Assembly: GCA_934725345.1 (NCBI GenBank)
Contig: CAKVBG010000026.1
Span: 1-13,357, forward strand
DNA: 13,357 bases
Origin: an uncultured Eubacteriales bacterium
GTDB taxonomy: Bacteria > Bacillota > Clostridia > Oscillospirales > Acutalibacteraceae
Reading direction: 5' to 3'
Shown here: piece after piece, positions 1 through 6,985 of the stretch
How the letters are laid out: each line of letters starts with the position of its first letter
Position numbering within the stretch: position 1 is the first letter of the stretch
Notes under the pieces: generated by a model
Told to the model about the DNA's origin: nothing
Databases searched by the model: none
What the model saw: only the letters and a program-made list of their open reading frames with translations
Translations under genes and position numbers: made by a program

Positions 1-179
1 GAATAGACTACGGCGAACTAGGTCGTATTGCGGCCACTCAGGCTTATAGAATTTTAGAGGGAGCAAATCCTGCAAAAATGCCTGTTGAACACGCAAAAAG
101 CACTAATTTGGTTATAAATTTTGAAGCACTAGAAAAGTTAAATATTCAACTTTCAAATGATTTAAAGGAGGAATTATAA
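1..179 (+). CDS. ABC transporter substrate-binding protein, C-terminal end (partial)
   Basis: This is the 3' end of a gene that begins before the window. The open frame is phase 3, with codons from base 3 and a TAA stop at 177-179, and it gives about 58 residues. The tail contains GRIAATQAYRILEGANPAKM and then LVINFEALEKLNIQL. This is the usual C-terminus of the periplasmic-type binding proteins (COG2984, ABC_sub_bind) that pair with the permease and ATPase encoded next. In Gram-positive cells such proteins are lipid-anchored outside the membrane and hand ligand to the permease. The stop is directly followed by the permease ATG at 180, and the permease ribosome binding site lies inside this coding end, so the two genes are translationally close. 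Related systems include the TrpX/TrpY/TrpZ importers, but the ligand cannot be read from this fragment. Confidence 0.85.
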   Translation, partial: IDYGELGRIAATQAYRILEGANPAKMPVEHAKSTNLVINFEALEKLNIQLSNDLKEEL

Positions 180-1073
180 ATGGAAATTTTGATATCTACA
201 TGTTTCCAAGGATTTATATATGCAGTTTTGGCACTTGGAGTGCATGTAACTTTTAGAATTTTAAACTTCGCAGATATGACAGCTGAAGGAAGTCTTGCAC
301 TGGGAGGTAGTGTTTGTGCGATACTAGTTGCAAATGGAATGAACCCTTGGCTAAGTACAATAATTGCAGCAGTGGTTAGCTCTACAGCAGGACTAATAAC
401 TGGAATTTTACATACTAAACTAAAAATTCAAGCTATACTCTCCGGTATTCTCACTATGATTGCCCTATACTCTGTGAATATCAGAATTATGGGAAAAGCC
501 AATGTTTCTTTGTTGGGTAAAGACAATATATTTAAAAGTTTTGAAAATGCTATCGGTTTTGAGGACTTTACTCAAATTTCTTCTCTTTTGCTCAGCGGTC
601 TGATATTAGTTGGAATTGTTTTGATGCTTAGTTTATTTTTTAAGACGCGGTTGGGTTTATCGATCCGAGCGACAGGTGATAATGAACAAATGATGAGAGC
701 TTACGGAGCAAACACCGATTTCAAAAAAATTTTATCTTTAATGCTTAGCAATCTAATCTGTGGACTTTCTGGTGCGTTGATTGCTCAAAATCAAGGATAT
801 TCAGATGTTAACATGGGCACTGGAACTATAGTTATTGCTTTATCGTCCATAGTAATAGGTGAAGCGTTTATAAAAAGAGAAAAGTTTTGTTTTAGGGCGC
901 TCTCCGTAATTTTTGGTTCTGTGATTTACAGATTTGTAGTTTTAACAGTACTTACTTTAGGGATGAATCCCAGCGATTTAAAATTGTTTACCGCTTTAGT
1001 AGCTGCTATCTTACTTGCCTTACCTGAGGTCAAGAAAATTTTGAAAAGAGGTGTAAAAGATGTTAGAGGTTAA
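180..1073 (+). CDS. ABC transporter permease (BPD_transp_2 family, TrpY-like)
   Basis: A 297-residue integral membrane protein with about eight hydrophobic segments. It forms the channel of the importer whose binding protein precedes it and whose ATPase follows. Family marks are TFRILNFADMTAEGSLALGG near residue 25 and the cytoplasmic coupling stretch LGLSIRATGDNEQMMRAYG around residues 160-178. Both are typical of COG4120 permeases related to the branched-chain amino acid/sugar permease fold (PF02653). The ATG at 180 is preceded by AAAGGAGG at 164-171, a near-ideal site. The 3' end overlaps the ATPase start by 14 bases, which is typical of a co-translated pair. Characterised relatives carry tryptophan or other small organic solutes. 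The substrate here is inferred only as a small solute, possibly an aromatic amino acid. Confidence 0.9.
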   Translation: MEILISTCFQGFIYAVLALGVHVTFRILNFADMTAEGSLALGGSVCAILVANGMNPWLSTIIAAVVSSTAGLITGILHTKLKIQAILSGILTMIALYSVNIRIMGKANVSLLGKDNIFKSFENAIGFEDFTQISSLLLSGLILVGIVLMLSLFFKTRLGLSIRATGDNEQMMRAYGANTDFKKILSLMLSNLICGLSGALIAQNQGYSDVNMGTGTIVIALSSIVIGEAFIKREKFCFRALSVIFGSVIYRFVVLTVLTLGMNPSDLKLFTALVAAILLALPEVKKILKRGVKDVRG

Positions 1074-1779
1074 AAATATTTGTAAATCGTTTAGGCCGAT
1101 TGATGGAGAAGAAAAAGTTATTTTTGAAGATTTAAGTTTCACGATAGAAAAAGGGGATTTCGTGACTATAGTAGGTGAAAACGGCACTGGTAAATCTACA
1201 CTTATGAATTTAATTGCCGGAAATGTTTTTCCAGACAGTGGGAAGATTATTTTAGATGAAGAAGATATCACTTTTATGCCGGAATTTAAAAAATCTAGGT
1301 TCATTGGAAGAGTTTTTCAAGACCCTTTAAAAGGGACTTCTCCTAATCTTACGGTTGAGGAAAATTTATTACTTGCATCATTTAGAAATTCAAAAAGAAA
1401 TTTGCTGTGGTGTAGAAGAAAGCCTGACGTCAAATTTTTCAAAGAAGAACTTTCTAAATTAAACATGGGACTAGAAAATCGTTTAGGTGATAAAATTGGG
1501 TCTTTATCCGGAGGACAACGGCAAGCTTTAACACTTTTGATGGCAACGATTGTAACTCCTAAAATATTACTTCTAGATGAACATACTGCCGCACTTGATC
1601 CTGTTTCTTGTGAAAGAGTGCTTGAGCTTACCAAATTAATAGCTCAAAAACCAGGTATGATAACTTTAATGATATCTCATAACTTAAGTTTTATTGAAAA
1701 ACTTAGAACTAAAGTCCTAAAAATTCAGGGTGGAAAAGCTAGTATTTCGAGCCCTTTTGGAGAGAATAAAAAATTATAG
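1060..1779 (+). CDS. ABC transporter ATP-binding protein (TrpZ-like)
   Basis: A 239-residue cytoplasmic ATPase that powers the importer encoded upstream. All nucleotide-binding elements are present and intact: Walker A GENGTGKST at 39-47, Q-loop glutamine near 87 (VFQDP), signature LSGGQRQ at 149-155, Walker B ILLLDE at 169-174 followed by the D-loop (AALD), and the switch histidine in ISHN near 207. In Walker B the usual DEPT is DEHT, which is common in this COG1101 family. The ATG at 1060 lies inside the permease gene, with AAGAGG at 1046-1051 as ribosome binding site. It is the last gene of the transporter operon: a new promoter candidate starts 14 bases after its stop, and I see no clear terminator between. 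Confidence 0.92.
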   Translation: MLEVKNICKSFRPIDGEEKVIFEDLSFTIEKGDFVTIVGENGTGKSTLMNLIAGNVFPDSGKIILDEEDITFMPEFKKSRFIGRVFQDPLKGTSPNLTVEENLLLASFRNSKRNLLWCRRKPDVKFFKEELSKLNMGLENRLGDKIGSLSGGQRQALTLLMATIVTPKILLLDEHTAALDPVSCERVLELTKLIAQKPGMITLMISHNLSFIEKLRTKVLKIQGGKASISSPFGENKKL

Positions 1780-1792
1780 TGAAAAATTATCA

Positions 1793-1821
1793 TTGAAATG
1801 ATTTGAATTAGCATATAGAAT
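1793..1821 (+). promoter_or_regulatory. Sigma-A-type promoter for the glmU operon
   Basis: A -35 box TTGAAA at 1793-1798 (5 of 6 to consensus) and a -10 box TAGAAT at 1816-1821 (5 of 6) are separated by 17 bases. Transcription would start near 1828, giving a leader of about 40 bases before glmU. The assignment rests on consensus match and position only. Confidence 0.6.
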
Positions 1822-1869
1822 ATATGTAGTTGTCTTTTTAAGGCCGAAGAGAATTTTTAGGAGTGAAAA

Positions 1870-2904
1870 TTGTTGGAGAATACCTGTTGTGTGGTACTTG
1901 CCGCCGGAGAAGGAAAGAGAATGAAATCCAGTATACCTAAGGTACTTTCATCTATTTTGTTTGAACCTATGGTCGGATGGGTAATAAATTCAGTTGTTAA
2001 TTGCAACATTAAAAACATCTGTGTTGTTGCCGGATACAGACACGAATTAGTTCAGGACTACATTAAAAGTTTGGAATATGACCTTGAAGTCATAATACAA
2101 AAAGAACGCAAAGGAACCGCTCATGCAGTAATAACTGCTATGCCTTTTTTGCGCCAACATTCTCAAGGGGACGTCTTAATTTTAGGTGGAGACTCCCCTT
2201 TTATAGATAAAAAAACTATTACTAAAGCTTATAAAATACATAAAAATTCAAATAATGCCGCAACTATTATATCTTCCAGGTTGGAAAATCCTTGCGGATA
2301 TGGTAGAATTGTAAGGAATAATGAAGATTACAATGTCGAAGCAATAGTCGAGGAAAGCGATGCAAGTTTCAGCCAGCGGTCAATAAAGGAGATAAATTCC
2401 GGAGCATACTGGTTTAAAGTCAGTGAACTCATGAATTATCTTGGCAAGATTACAAATGAAACTCATCAAGGGGAATATTATTTAACCTCTATAATTGAGC
2501 TTATGATTGATGCAGGTTTGAGGGTTGATGCTTTCGAAACTACTTCGAGTAATGTTGCTTTAGGGGCGAATGATGTATGTCAGCTCCAGAAATTAAATGA
2601 AATTGCCCGAAATAAGGTTATTGATGGTATGATGGAAAATGGCGTGAAAATTCCTTGCAGAGATGGTATAATAATAGGGAAATGGGTAGAAGTAGGTTCT
2701 GGCACAACGATTCTACCGGGAACTATTCTTAGTGGTAAAACTAAGATAGGCAGGGAATGCGTGGTAGGTCCGAATTCACAAATCATTGACTGCGACGTTG
2801 AGGACAATGTGAATATTACTCAGAGTTATTGTTTGAACAGTAGTATCAAAAGCGGTGCAAATATTGGACCTTTTGCGTCCTTAGTAAATCAGATAACTCA
2901 ATGA
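1870..2904 (+). CDS. glmU: UDP-N-acetylglucosamine pyrophosphorylase, GlmU truncated in its acetyltransferase domain
   Basis: 344 residues, against about 450-460 for normal bifunctional GlmU. The N-terminal uridylyltransferase domain looks complete: LAAGEGKRMKSSIPKVL at 10-26, KGTAHAV at 81-87, the metal-binding aspartate in GGDSPF near 108, GYGRIV at 143-148, EINSGAYWF from 174, QGEYYLT from 200 and the GAND asparagine near 234. It should make UDP-GlcNAc from GlcNAc-1-phosphate and UTP. The left-handed beta-helix domain starts normally at about 275 but stops at NIGPFASL, where family members continue into the acetyl-CoA site. The equivalents of E. coli His363, Asn386 and Lys392 are therefore absent, so glucosamine-1-phosphate acetylation is probably lost. 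No remnant follows: prs begins 39 bases later. The start is TTG at 1870 (TTG 1873 also possible) after AGGAG at 1859-1863. Confidence 0.88.
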   Translation: MLENTCCVVLAAGEGKRMKSSIPKVLSSILFEPMVGWVINSVVNCNIKNICVVAGYRHELVQDYIKSLEYDLEVIIQKERKGTAHAVITAMPFLRQHSQGDVLILGGDSPFIDKKTITKAYKIHKNSNNAATIISSRLENPCGYGRIVRNNEDYNVEAIVEESDASFSQRSIKEINSGAYWFKVSELMNYLGKITNETHQGEYYLTSIIELMIDAGLRVDAFETTSSNVALGANDVCQLQKLNEIARNKVIDGMMENGVKIPCRDGIIIGKWVEVGSGTTILPGTILSGKTKIGRECVVGPNSQIIDCDVEDNVNITQSYCLNSSIKSGANIGPFASLVNQITQ

Positions 2905-2943
2905 AGTTAAATTTATAGAAGTTTAAAGTTGAGGAGAGACTGT

Positions 2944-3906
2944 ATGGAACGACAAGGAAGAGAAATGAAAATTTTTGTAGCAGGATCTAATCCTAAATTA
3001 GGCGAGGACATAGTTGCTGAACTTGGGTGTGAGCTCGGGAAATCAGAAATAGTTAGATTTAAAGACGGAGAAATTACCGTTGATATTCATGAATCTGTAA
3101 GAGGTTCAGACTGTTTTATAGTTCAATCTACAAGTACGCCGGTTAATGAAAATTTGATGGAATTATTAGTAATGATAGATGCCATCAAAAGAGCATCTGC
3201 AGCGAGGATAACTGCGGTTATTCCGTATTTTGGGTATGCTCGTCAAGACAGAAAAGCAAAACCTAGAGCACCCATATCAGCTAAATTGGTTTCAGACCTT
3301 ATCATGACCGCGGGTGCACACAGAGTTTTAACCATGGAGCTTCATGCTTTACAAATTCAAGGATTTTTTAATATTCCCGTAGACCATTTAATTTCTGCTC
3401 CACTATTTGCATCATTTATAAGAGAAGCCAGTGAGGTTAATCCCGAAGAATTTACAGTTTTAGCACCTGATTTTGGATCAGTTTCACGTGCACGTCAATT
3501 CGCTACGAGATTAGGCTGTCCGCTGGCTCTTATTGATAAAAGGCGTCCCAAACCTAATGTTAGTGAAGTTATGAACATAATTGGGGATCTTAAAGGTAAA
3601 AAAATAATTTTAGTTGACGACATAATCGATACCGCAGGAACTATCTGTAATGCAGCTAAAGCGGCAATTGAAAAAGGCGGAGCAAAAGAAGTTTATGTTT
3701 ATGCTGCTCATGCAGTACTTTCAGGCGATGCAGTTCAAAAGCTTCAGGACAGTCCTATAAAGAAAGTTGTTTTACTCAACACCATAAAAATTCCTAAGGA
3801 AAAAATGATAGACAAATTTACGGTTTTAAATATTGCTCCTGTTCTTTCTGAGGCAATTAATCGTATTCATAAAGATACGCCCGTATCTACTATGATTTTA
3901 GAATAG
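2944..3906 (+). CDS. prs: Ribose-phosphate pyrophosphokinase (PRPP synthetase)
   Basis: Makes phosphoribosyl pyrophosphate from ribose-5-phosphate and ATP, for nucleotide, NAD, histidine and tryptophan synthesis; cytoplasmic. 320 residues from the chosen ATG, close to the usual 310-320. Clear family marks are YARQDRKAKPRAPISAKL (ATP-binding and catalytic region), ELHALQIQGFFNIPVDHL, APDFGS with the following arginines, and the PRPP/ribose-phosphate loop LVDDIIDTAGTI. The ATG at 2944 has AGGAG at 2932-2936 with 7 bases of spacing. A TTG at 2929 is also in frame but overlaps that site, so it is unlikely. An ATG at 2965 (MKIFVAGS) would also give a full domain, with AAGGAAG in front of it. The gene follows glmU as in many clostridia. 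Confidence 0.95.
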   Translation: MERQGREMKIFVAGSNPKLGEDIVAELGCELGKSEIVRFKDGEITVDIHESVRGSDCFIVQSTSTPVNENLMELLVMIDAIKRASAARITAVIPYFGYARQDRKAKPRAPISAKLVSDLIMTAGAHRVLTMELHALQIQGFFNIPVDHLISAPLFASFIREASEVNPEEFTVLAPDFGSVSRARQFATRLGCPLALIDKRRPKPNVSEVMNIIGDLKGKKIILVDDIIDTAGTICNAAKAAIEKGGAKEVYVYAAHAVLSGDAVQKLQDSPIKKVVLLNTIKIPKEKMIDKFTVLNIAPVLSEAINRIHKDTPVSTMILE

Positions 3907-3921
3907 TTTGAGGGTTTTAAG

Positions 3922-4485
3922 ATGAGTATTATCATTGCAGGTTTAGGGAATCCCGGAAAGCAGTATGAATTCACTCGCCATAATTCGGGTTTCCTTGCCG
4001 TGGATTACATTTCCAAAAAATTAAATTGTTCAGGATTTGTTTCTAAATTTGGAGGACTTTGTGCATCGGTTAAAATCGGATCTGAAAACGCGCTGCTTTT
4101 AAAACCTCAAACCTATATGAATTTAAGTGGTGACTGCGTAGGTTTGGCGATGAAGTTTTACAAAATACCTCCTGAGAATACTATTCTGATTTTTGATGAT
4201 ATTTCTATTCCTTTTGGTAAAATTAGAATAAGAAAAAAAGGCTCTCACGGAGGGCAAAACGGCGTTAAACATATTTTAATGGTTTCAGGTTCTGATGCAT
4301 TCCCTCGGATAAAAATTGGTATCGGAGATAAGCCAAATCCAAATTGGGATTTAAGTGACTGGGTAATTTCTAAGTTTTCAAATTATGAAATAAAATCTTT
4401 GGATGAGGTATTTGAGAAGGTTTACGAATCGGTAAGTTTGATATCTGAAGGGAAAATAGACACGGCCATGAATTTATATAACTAG
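3922..4485 (+). CDS. pth: Peptidyl-tRNA hydrolase
   Basis: Releases tRNA from peptidyl-tRNA that drops off ribosomes; an essential cytoplasmic enzyme. 187 residues, the usual family length. Catalytic and binding residues are all visible: Asn10 in GLGNPG, catalytic His20 in TRHNSGF, Asn67 in QTYMNLSG, the aspartate pair in FDDISIPFG near 92-93, and Asn113 in GSHGGQNG. The last motif has GGQNG where Proteobacteria have GGHNG, a common variant. The ATG at 3922 follows the prs stop by 15 bases, with GAGGG at 3910-3914 as ribosome binding site, so prs and pth are co-transcribed. In many clostridia mfd comes next; here a tlyA gene does. Confidence 0.95.
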   Translation: MSIIIAGLGNPGKQYEFTRHNSGFLAVDYISKKLNCSGFVSKFGGLCASVKIGSENALLLKPQTYMNLSGDCVGLAMKFYKIPPENTILIFDDISIPFGKIRIRKKGSHGGQNGVKHILMVSGSDAFPRIKIGIGDKPNPNWDLSDWVISKFSNYEIKSLDEVFEKVYESVSLISEGKIDTAMNLYN

Positions 4486-4503
4486 TTTATTTTGTGTAGT
4501 ATT

Positions 4504-4544
4504 AAAAGGAGAAGACATACTAAATGTAGGTTTAGTATTGATTG
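4504..4544 (+). promoter_or_regulatory. tlyA ribosome binding site with intervening hairpin
   Basis: A strong AAAAGGAG site lies at 4504-4511, but the first in-frame start codon is TTG at 4542, 30 bases away, far too distant for a linear site. Between them is a perfect 8-bp inverted repeat, ATACTAAA (4517-4524) and TTTAGTAT (4531-4538), with a 6-base loop. If the stem forms, 5 bases before it and 3 after it remain, giving an effective spacing of about 8 bases to the TTG. An in-frame TGA at 4539 rules out an earlier start. The loop region also carries an ATG directly followed by TAG (4524-4529). The stem is AT-rich and its stability is uncertain. Confidence 0.5.
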
Positions 4545-5345
4545 CTTATGAAAGAACGTCTTGATGTATTATTAGTCCATAAAGGGTTGGCAGATAGTCG
4601 GGAAAAGGCCAAAATTATGATAATGGAAGGCACGGTTTATGTTAATGATCAAAAGTCTGATAAGCCGGGCACTTGCTATGAAACAGATGTAAAAATAGAG
4701 GTTAAAAGTAACAAAGCTAAATATGTTAGCCGAGGCGGATTTAAGCTGGAAAAGGCGATAAATAGATATGGGATATCCCTCGAAGGATTGACCTGCATGG
4801 ATGTGGGTGCTTCTACGGGAGGGTTCACGGATTGTATGCTTCAAAATGGTGCTTCAATGGTTTATTGTATTGATGTTGGATATGGACAACTTGATTGGAA
4901 TTTGAGAAACAGTCCTAAAGTTGTAAATCTTGAGCGAACTAACGTAAGATATATTGATAAATCAATTATAACTCATGAAGTTAATTTTTTTAGCGTTGAT
5001 GTTTCATTTATCTCCTTAACTATCGTTTTACCCGTAATAAGAGAAATTATTTCCCCCAACGGACGCGGGGTTTGTTTGATAAAGCCTCAGTTTGAAGCAG
5101 GAAGAAACAAAGTTGGAAAAAATGGAGTTGTTAGAGAAAAATCGGTCCATATAGAAGTTATAAACAAAATATGCGAATTTTGCATTCAAAACGGATTTTC
5201 AGTTTTAAATCTTGATTATTCTCCAATCAAAGGACCAAAGGGGAATATCGAGTACTTAGTTTATGTTGAAAAATCTGAGCATCCGGTGATGAATGAAGAT
5301 ATAAACGCTAAAAGTGTTGTGGAAGAATCTCATGAGAAGCTTTGA
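4542..5345 (+). CDS. tlyA: TlyA family rRNA (cytidine-2'-O)-methyltransferase
   Basis: A 267-residue protein with an N-terminal S4 RNA-binding domain (about residues 4-60, RLDVLLVHKGLADSREKAK) and an FtsJ-like SAM-dependent methyltransferase domain (about 61-245). SAM motif I is MDVGASTGGFTD at 86-97. The K-D-K-E tetrad of 2'-O-methyltransferases is visible as Lys68 (SRGGFKLEKA), Asp153 (SVDVSF), Lys181 (LIKPQFEAGR) and Glu237 (GNIEYLV). Characterised TlyA methylates 16S C1409 and 23S C1920; some members were first described as haemolysins. The start is uncertain: TTG 4542 fits a hairpin-bridged ribosome binding site, while ATG 4548 matches the usual MKERLDVLL family start. The gene precedes nadK, as in many Firmicutes. 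Confidence 0.9.
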   Translation: MLMKERLDVLLVHKGLADSREKAKIMIMEGTVYVNDQKSDKPGTCYETDVKIEVKSNKAKYVSRGGFKLEKAINRYGISLEGLTCMDVGASTGGFTDCMLQNGASMVYCIDVGYGQLDWNLRNSPKVVNLERTNVRYIDKSIITHEVNFFSVDVSFISLTIVLPVIREIISPNGRGVCLIKPQFEAGRNKVGKNGVVREKSVHIEVINKICEFCIQNGFSVLNLDYSPIKGPKGNIEYLVYVEKSEHPVMNEDINAKSVVEESHEKL

Positions 5346-5384
5346 AATTCATATTTAGCTTAAGTTAAACAGGAATGAGTTCAT

Positions 5385-6236
5385 TTGAAATTAGGTATTA
5401 TATTTAATAAAGAAAATAAAATTGCAATTCAAAATTTAAATTTACTGTTTGAAGCTATATCATCTTTTAGTGTGGAGATTTTGGTATCCGAAGAGGTTGG
5501 TTCTGAAGTTATTTTTAAAGAGGTTAAAGTTTACACTTGCCTTGAAGAAGTGGTGAAAAATAGTGATATTGTCATCACTTTGGGCGGTGACGGAACTCTT
5601 ATTGAAACATCCAAAATTTCTGCTATGTACGATAAACCTATTTTAGGAATTAACAGCGGCCATTTGGGATTTTTAGCGTCAATAGGTAATCAACAAATTA
5701 ATGAAATTAAAAGAGTCGTAGATGGTAATTTTAGAGTCTATTCTAGAATGTTTTTAGAGTTGCAAGGAGAAGATGACTATAAAAAGTTAGCACTAAATGA
5801 CGTTGTTATAACCCGCGAACCTGACTCTCATATTTCTAACTATAAAATATTTCAAAATTCACGGATGGTATGTAAGCACTATTCTGATGGTATTATACTT
5901 GCAACTCCTAGCGGCTCAACAGCATATTCTTTTTCAGCTGGAGGGCCTATCGTAAACCCTGAAGTGGAATGTTTGACAGTAACCCCTATATGCCCGCATT
6001 CACTAAATTCAAGAAGTTTTATTTTAAGTTCAGATAGTGAAGTTGAAATTCAGTATTTGCCGAGGGAAAATTCAAAGGTAGGTATATATGCGGATGGAAA
6101 CTTTTGTTTCTCGAGTGCACATGTTGGTAAATTGAGAGTGAATAAATCAAGGCTTAAGGCTAAGTTTATTGATTTATCTCATTTCAATTTTTATAAACTG
6201 GTTCACGAGAAGCTTTTTCATCAACCCTATAATTAA
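5385..6236 (+). CDS. nadK: NAD kinase
   Basis: Phosphorylates NAD to NADP in the cytoplasm, supplying reducing power for biosynthesis. 283 residues, normal length. Diagnostic motifs are GGDGT at 67-71, INSGHLGFLA at about 89-98, LNDVVITRE at about 137-145, and the long conserved stretch TPSGSTAYSFSAGGP at 174-188 followed by TPICPHSL. The start is TTG at 5385 with AGGA at 5371-5374. An in-frame TGA at 5376 excludes anything further upstream. The usual clostridial order is tlyA-nadK-argR-recN; here argR and recN are missing and pduL follows after 24 bases. Confidence 0.94.
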   Translation: MKLGIIFNKENKIAIQNLNLLFEAISSFSVEILVSEEVGSEVIFKEVKVYTCLEEVVKNSDIVITLGGDGTLIETSKISAMYDKPILGINSGHLGFLASIGNQQINEIKRVVDGNFRVYSRMFLELQGEDDYKKLALNDVVITREPDSHISNYKIFQNSRMVCKHYSDGIILATPSGSTAYSFSAGGPIVNPEVECLTVTPICPHSLNSRSFILSSDSEVEIQYLPRENSKVGIYADGNFCFSSAHVGKLRVNKSRLKAKFIDLSHFNFYKLVHEKLFHQPYN

Positions 6237-6260
6237 TTTTTTATTTTAGGAGGAACAAAA

Positions 6261-6836
6261 TTGAAAATCAAAGTTGAGGTCTCAGCCAGACACGTACATT
6301 TATCAAATAGTGATATGGAAGTGCTTTTCGGAAAAGGGTATGTTCTTTCTCATAAAAAAGAATTATCTCAGCCCGGACAGTTTGCATGCGAAGAAAGAGT
6401 GGAAATTGAAGGGCCTAAGGGAAAAATTAGTGGAGTGATAGTCTTAGCGCCTTGCAGAGCAAAAACACAAGTTGAACTATCGATAACTGACTGCATTAAA
6501 CTTGGAATTAAGCCGGTTGTGAGGGAATCGGGAGATTTGAGTGGAAGCAGTGGATGCAAGATTATTGGGCCAAACGGAGTTGTTAATATTGAAGAAGGGG
6601 TTATCGTGGCGCATAGGCATGTTCATATGAATGTAGAAGAAGCAAAAATTTTGGGCGTTAAGGATGGACAGATAGGGAAAATTAGAATTAACAGTGAATA
6701 CAGGAGTTTAATTTTTGAGGATGTTGTTATCAGAGTAAATCAAAATTACTCTTTAGCTATGCATATCGACACCGATGAAGCCAACGCTGCAGGCCTTACT
6801 CAAGGAATTTTAGGCGAATTTTTATGTTGTAAATAA
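6261..6836 (+). CDS. pduL: Phosphate propanoyltransferase, PduL-type phosphotransacylase
   Basis: Interconverts acyl-CoA and acyl-phosphate (acetyl or propanoyl) using zinc. It is unrelated in fold to the classical Pta enzyme. 191 residues holding both repeated PduL halves: SARHVHLS with His11/His13, QPGQFACEERVEI, CRAKTQVELSITD with the conserved arginine at 66, VAHRHVHMN with His119/His121/His... around 118-122, and MHIDTDEANAAG at 167-178. There is no N-terminal extension of the kind that targets PduL into microcompartments, and no shell genes are nearby. The likely role is therefore cytosolic, exchanging acetyl-CoA and acetyl-phosphate for ATP by acetate kinase; that kinase is not in the window. 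TTG start at 6261 with AGGAGGA at 6248-6254. Confidence 0.9.
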   Translation: MKIKVEVSARHVHLSNSDMEVLFGKGYVLSHKKELSQPGQFACEERVEIEGPKGKISGVIVLAPCRAKTQVELSITDCIKLGIKPVVRESGDLSGSSGCKIIGPNGVVNIEEGVIVAHRHVHMNVEEAKILGVKDGQIGKIRINSEYRSLIFEDVVIRVNQNYSLAMHIDTDEANAAGLTQGILGEFLCCK

Positions 6837-6868
6837 ATAGTTATTAGTCACTTTGGGCGAATTTTTAT
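6809..6868 (+). repeat. 17-bp near-perfect direct repeat across the pduL end
   Basis: Copies lie at 6809-6825, inside the last codons of pduL, and at 6852-6868, in the spacer. They read TTT(A/G)GGCGAATTTTTAT with one mismatch (13 consecutive identical bases) and are offset by 43 bases. The second copy is not translated in any evident gene. It could be a remnant of a small tandem duplication of the gene's 3' end, or chance in AT-rich DNA. Confidence 0.5.
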
Positions 6869-6906
6869 TCACGTTAACGAAAGTTGCGGTTTTTGTGTAA
6901 TTTAGG

Positions 6907-6936
6907 TTGAATTGCTATAAATAGATAGAGTATAAT
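6907..6936 (+). promoter_or_regulatory. Sigma-A-type promoter for rsmH-ftsL
   Basis: A perfect -10 box TATAAT at 6931-6936 and a -35 box TTGAAT at 6907-6912 (first four positions match) are separated by 18 bases. The start point would be near 6943, about 43 bases before the rsmH start codon. This separates rsmH from the glmU-pduL operon. No mraZ gene lies in the 149-base spacer. Confidence 0.65.
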
Positions 6937-6985
6937 TGAAAATATAGTGGTTTTCTGAAAATTTTTCAAAAAAGGAAGGTAATAG

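Noticed and set aside
1020..1304. Minus-strand open frame across the permease-ATPase junction
   Set aside because: It lies wholly opposite two conserved transporter genes, has no ribosome binding site and its low-complexity serine/lysine sequence is that of a shadow frame. The same holds for the minus-strand frames at 1317-1634, 2580-2807, 4572-4844, 6368-6559, 7104-7331, 7654-7902, 10240-10467, 10821-11159 and 11875-12072, and the plus-strand frame at 8580-8771 inside the asparaginase gene.
1790..1803. Palindrome ATCATT-GA-AATGAT downstream of the ATPase gene as a terminator
   Set aside because: The loop would be only two bases unless the stem opens, the stem has almost no GC, and no U tract follows. 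It also overlaps the glmU -35 box.
5330..6215. Shared GAGAAGCTTT at the ends of tlyA and nadK
   Set aside because: A ten-base match encoding HEKL in both proteins; too short to be more than coincidence, and both C-termini are otherwise different.
6868..6896. AAC-GAAA-GTT mini-hairpin followed by TTTTT after pduL as a terminator
   Set aside because: Three base pairs are too few for an intrinsic terminator, and the T run is separated from the stem by GCGG.
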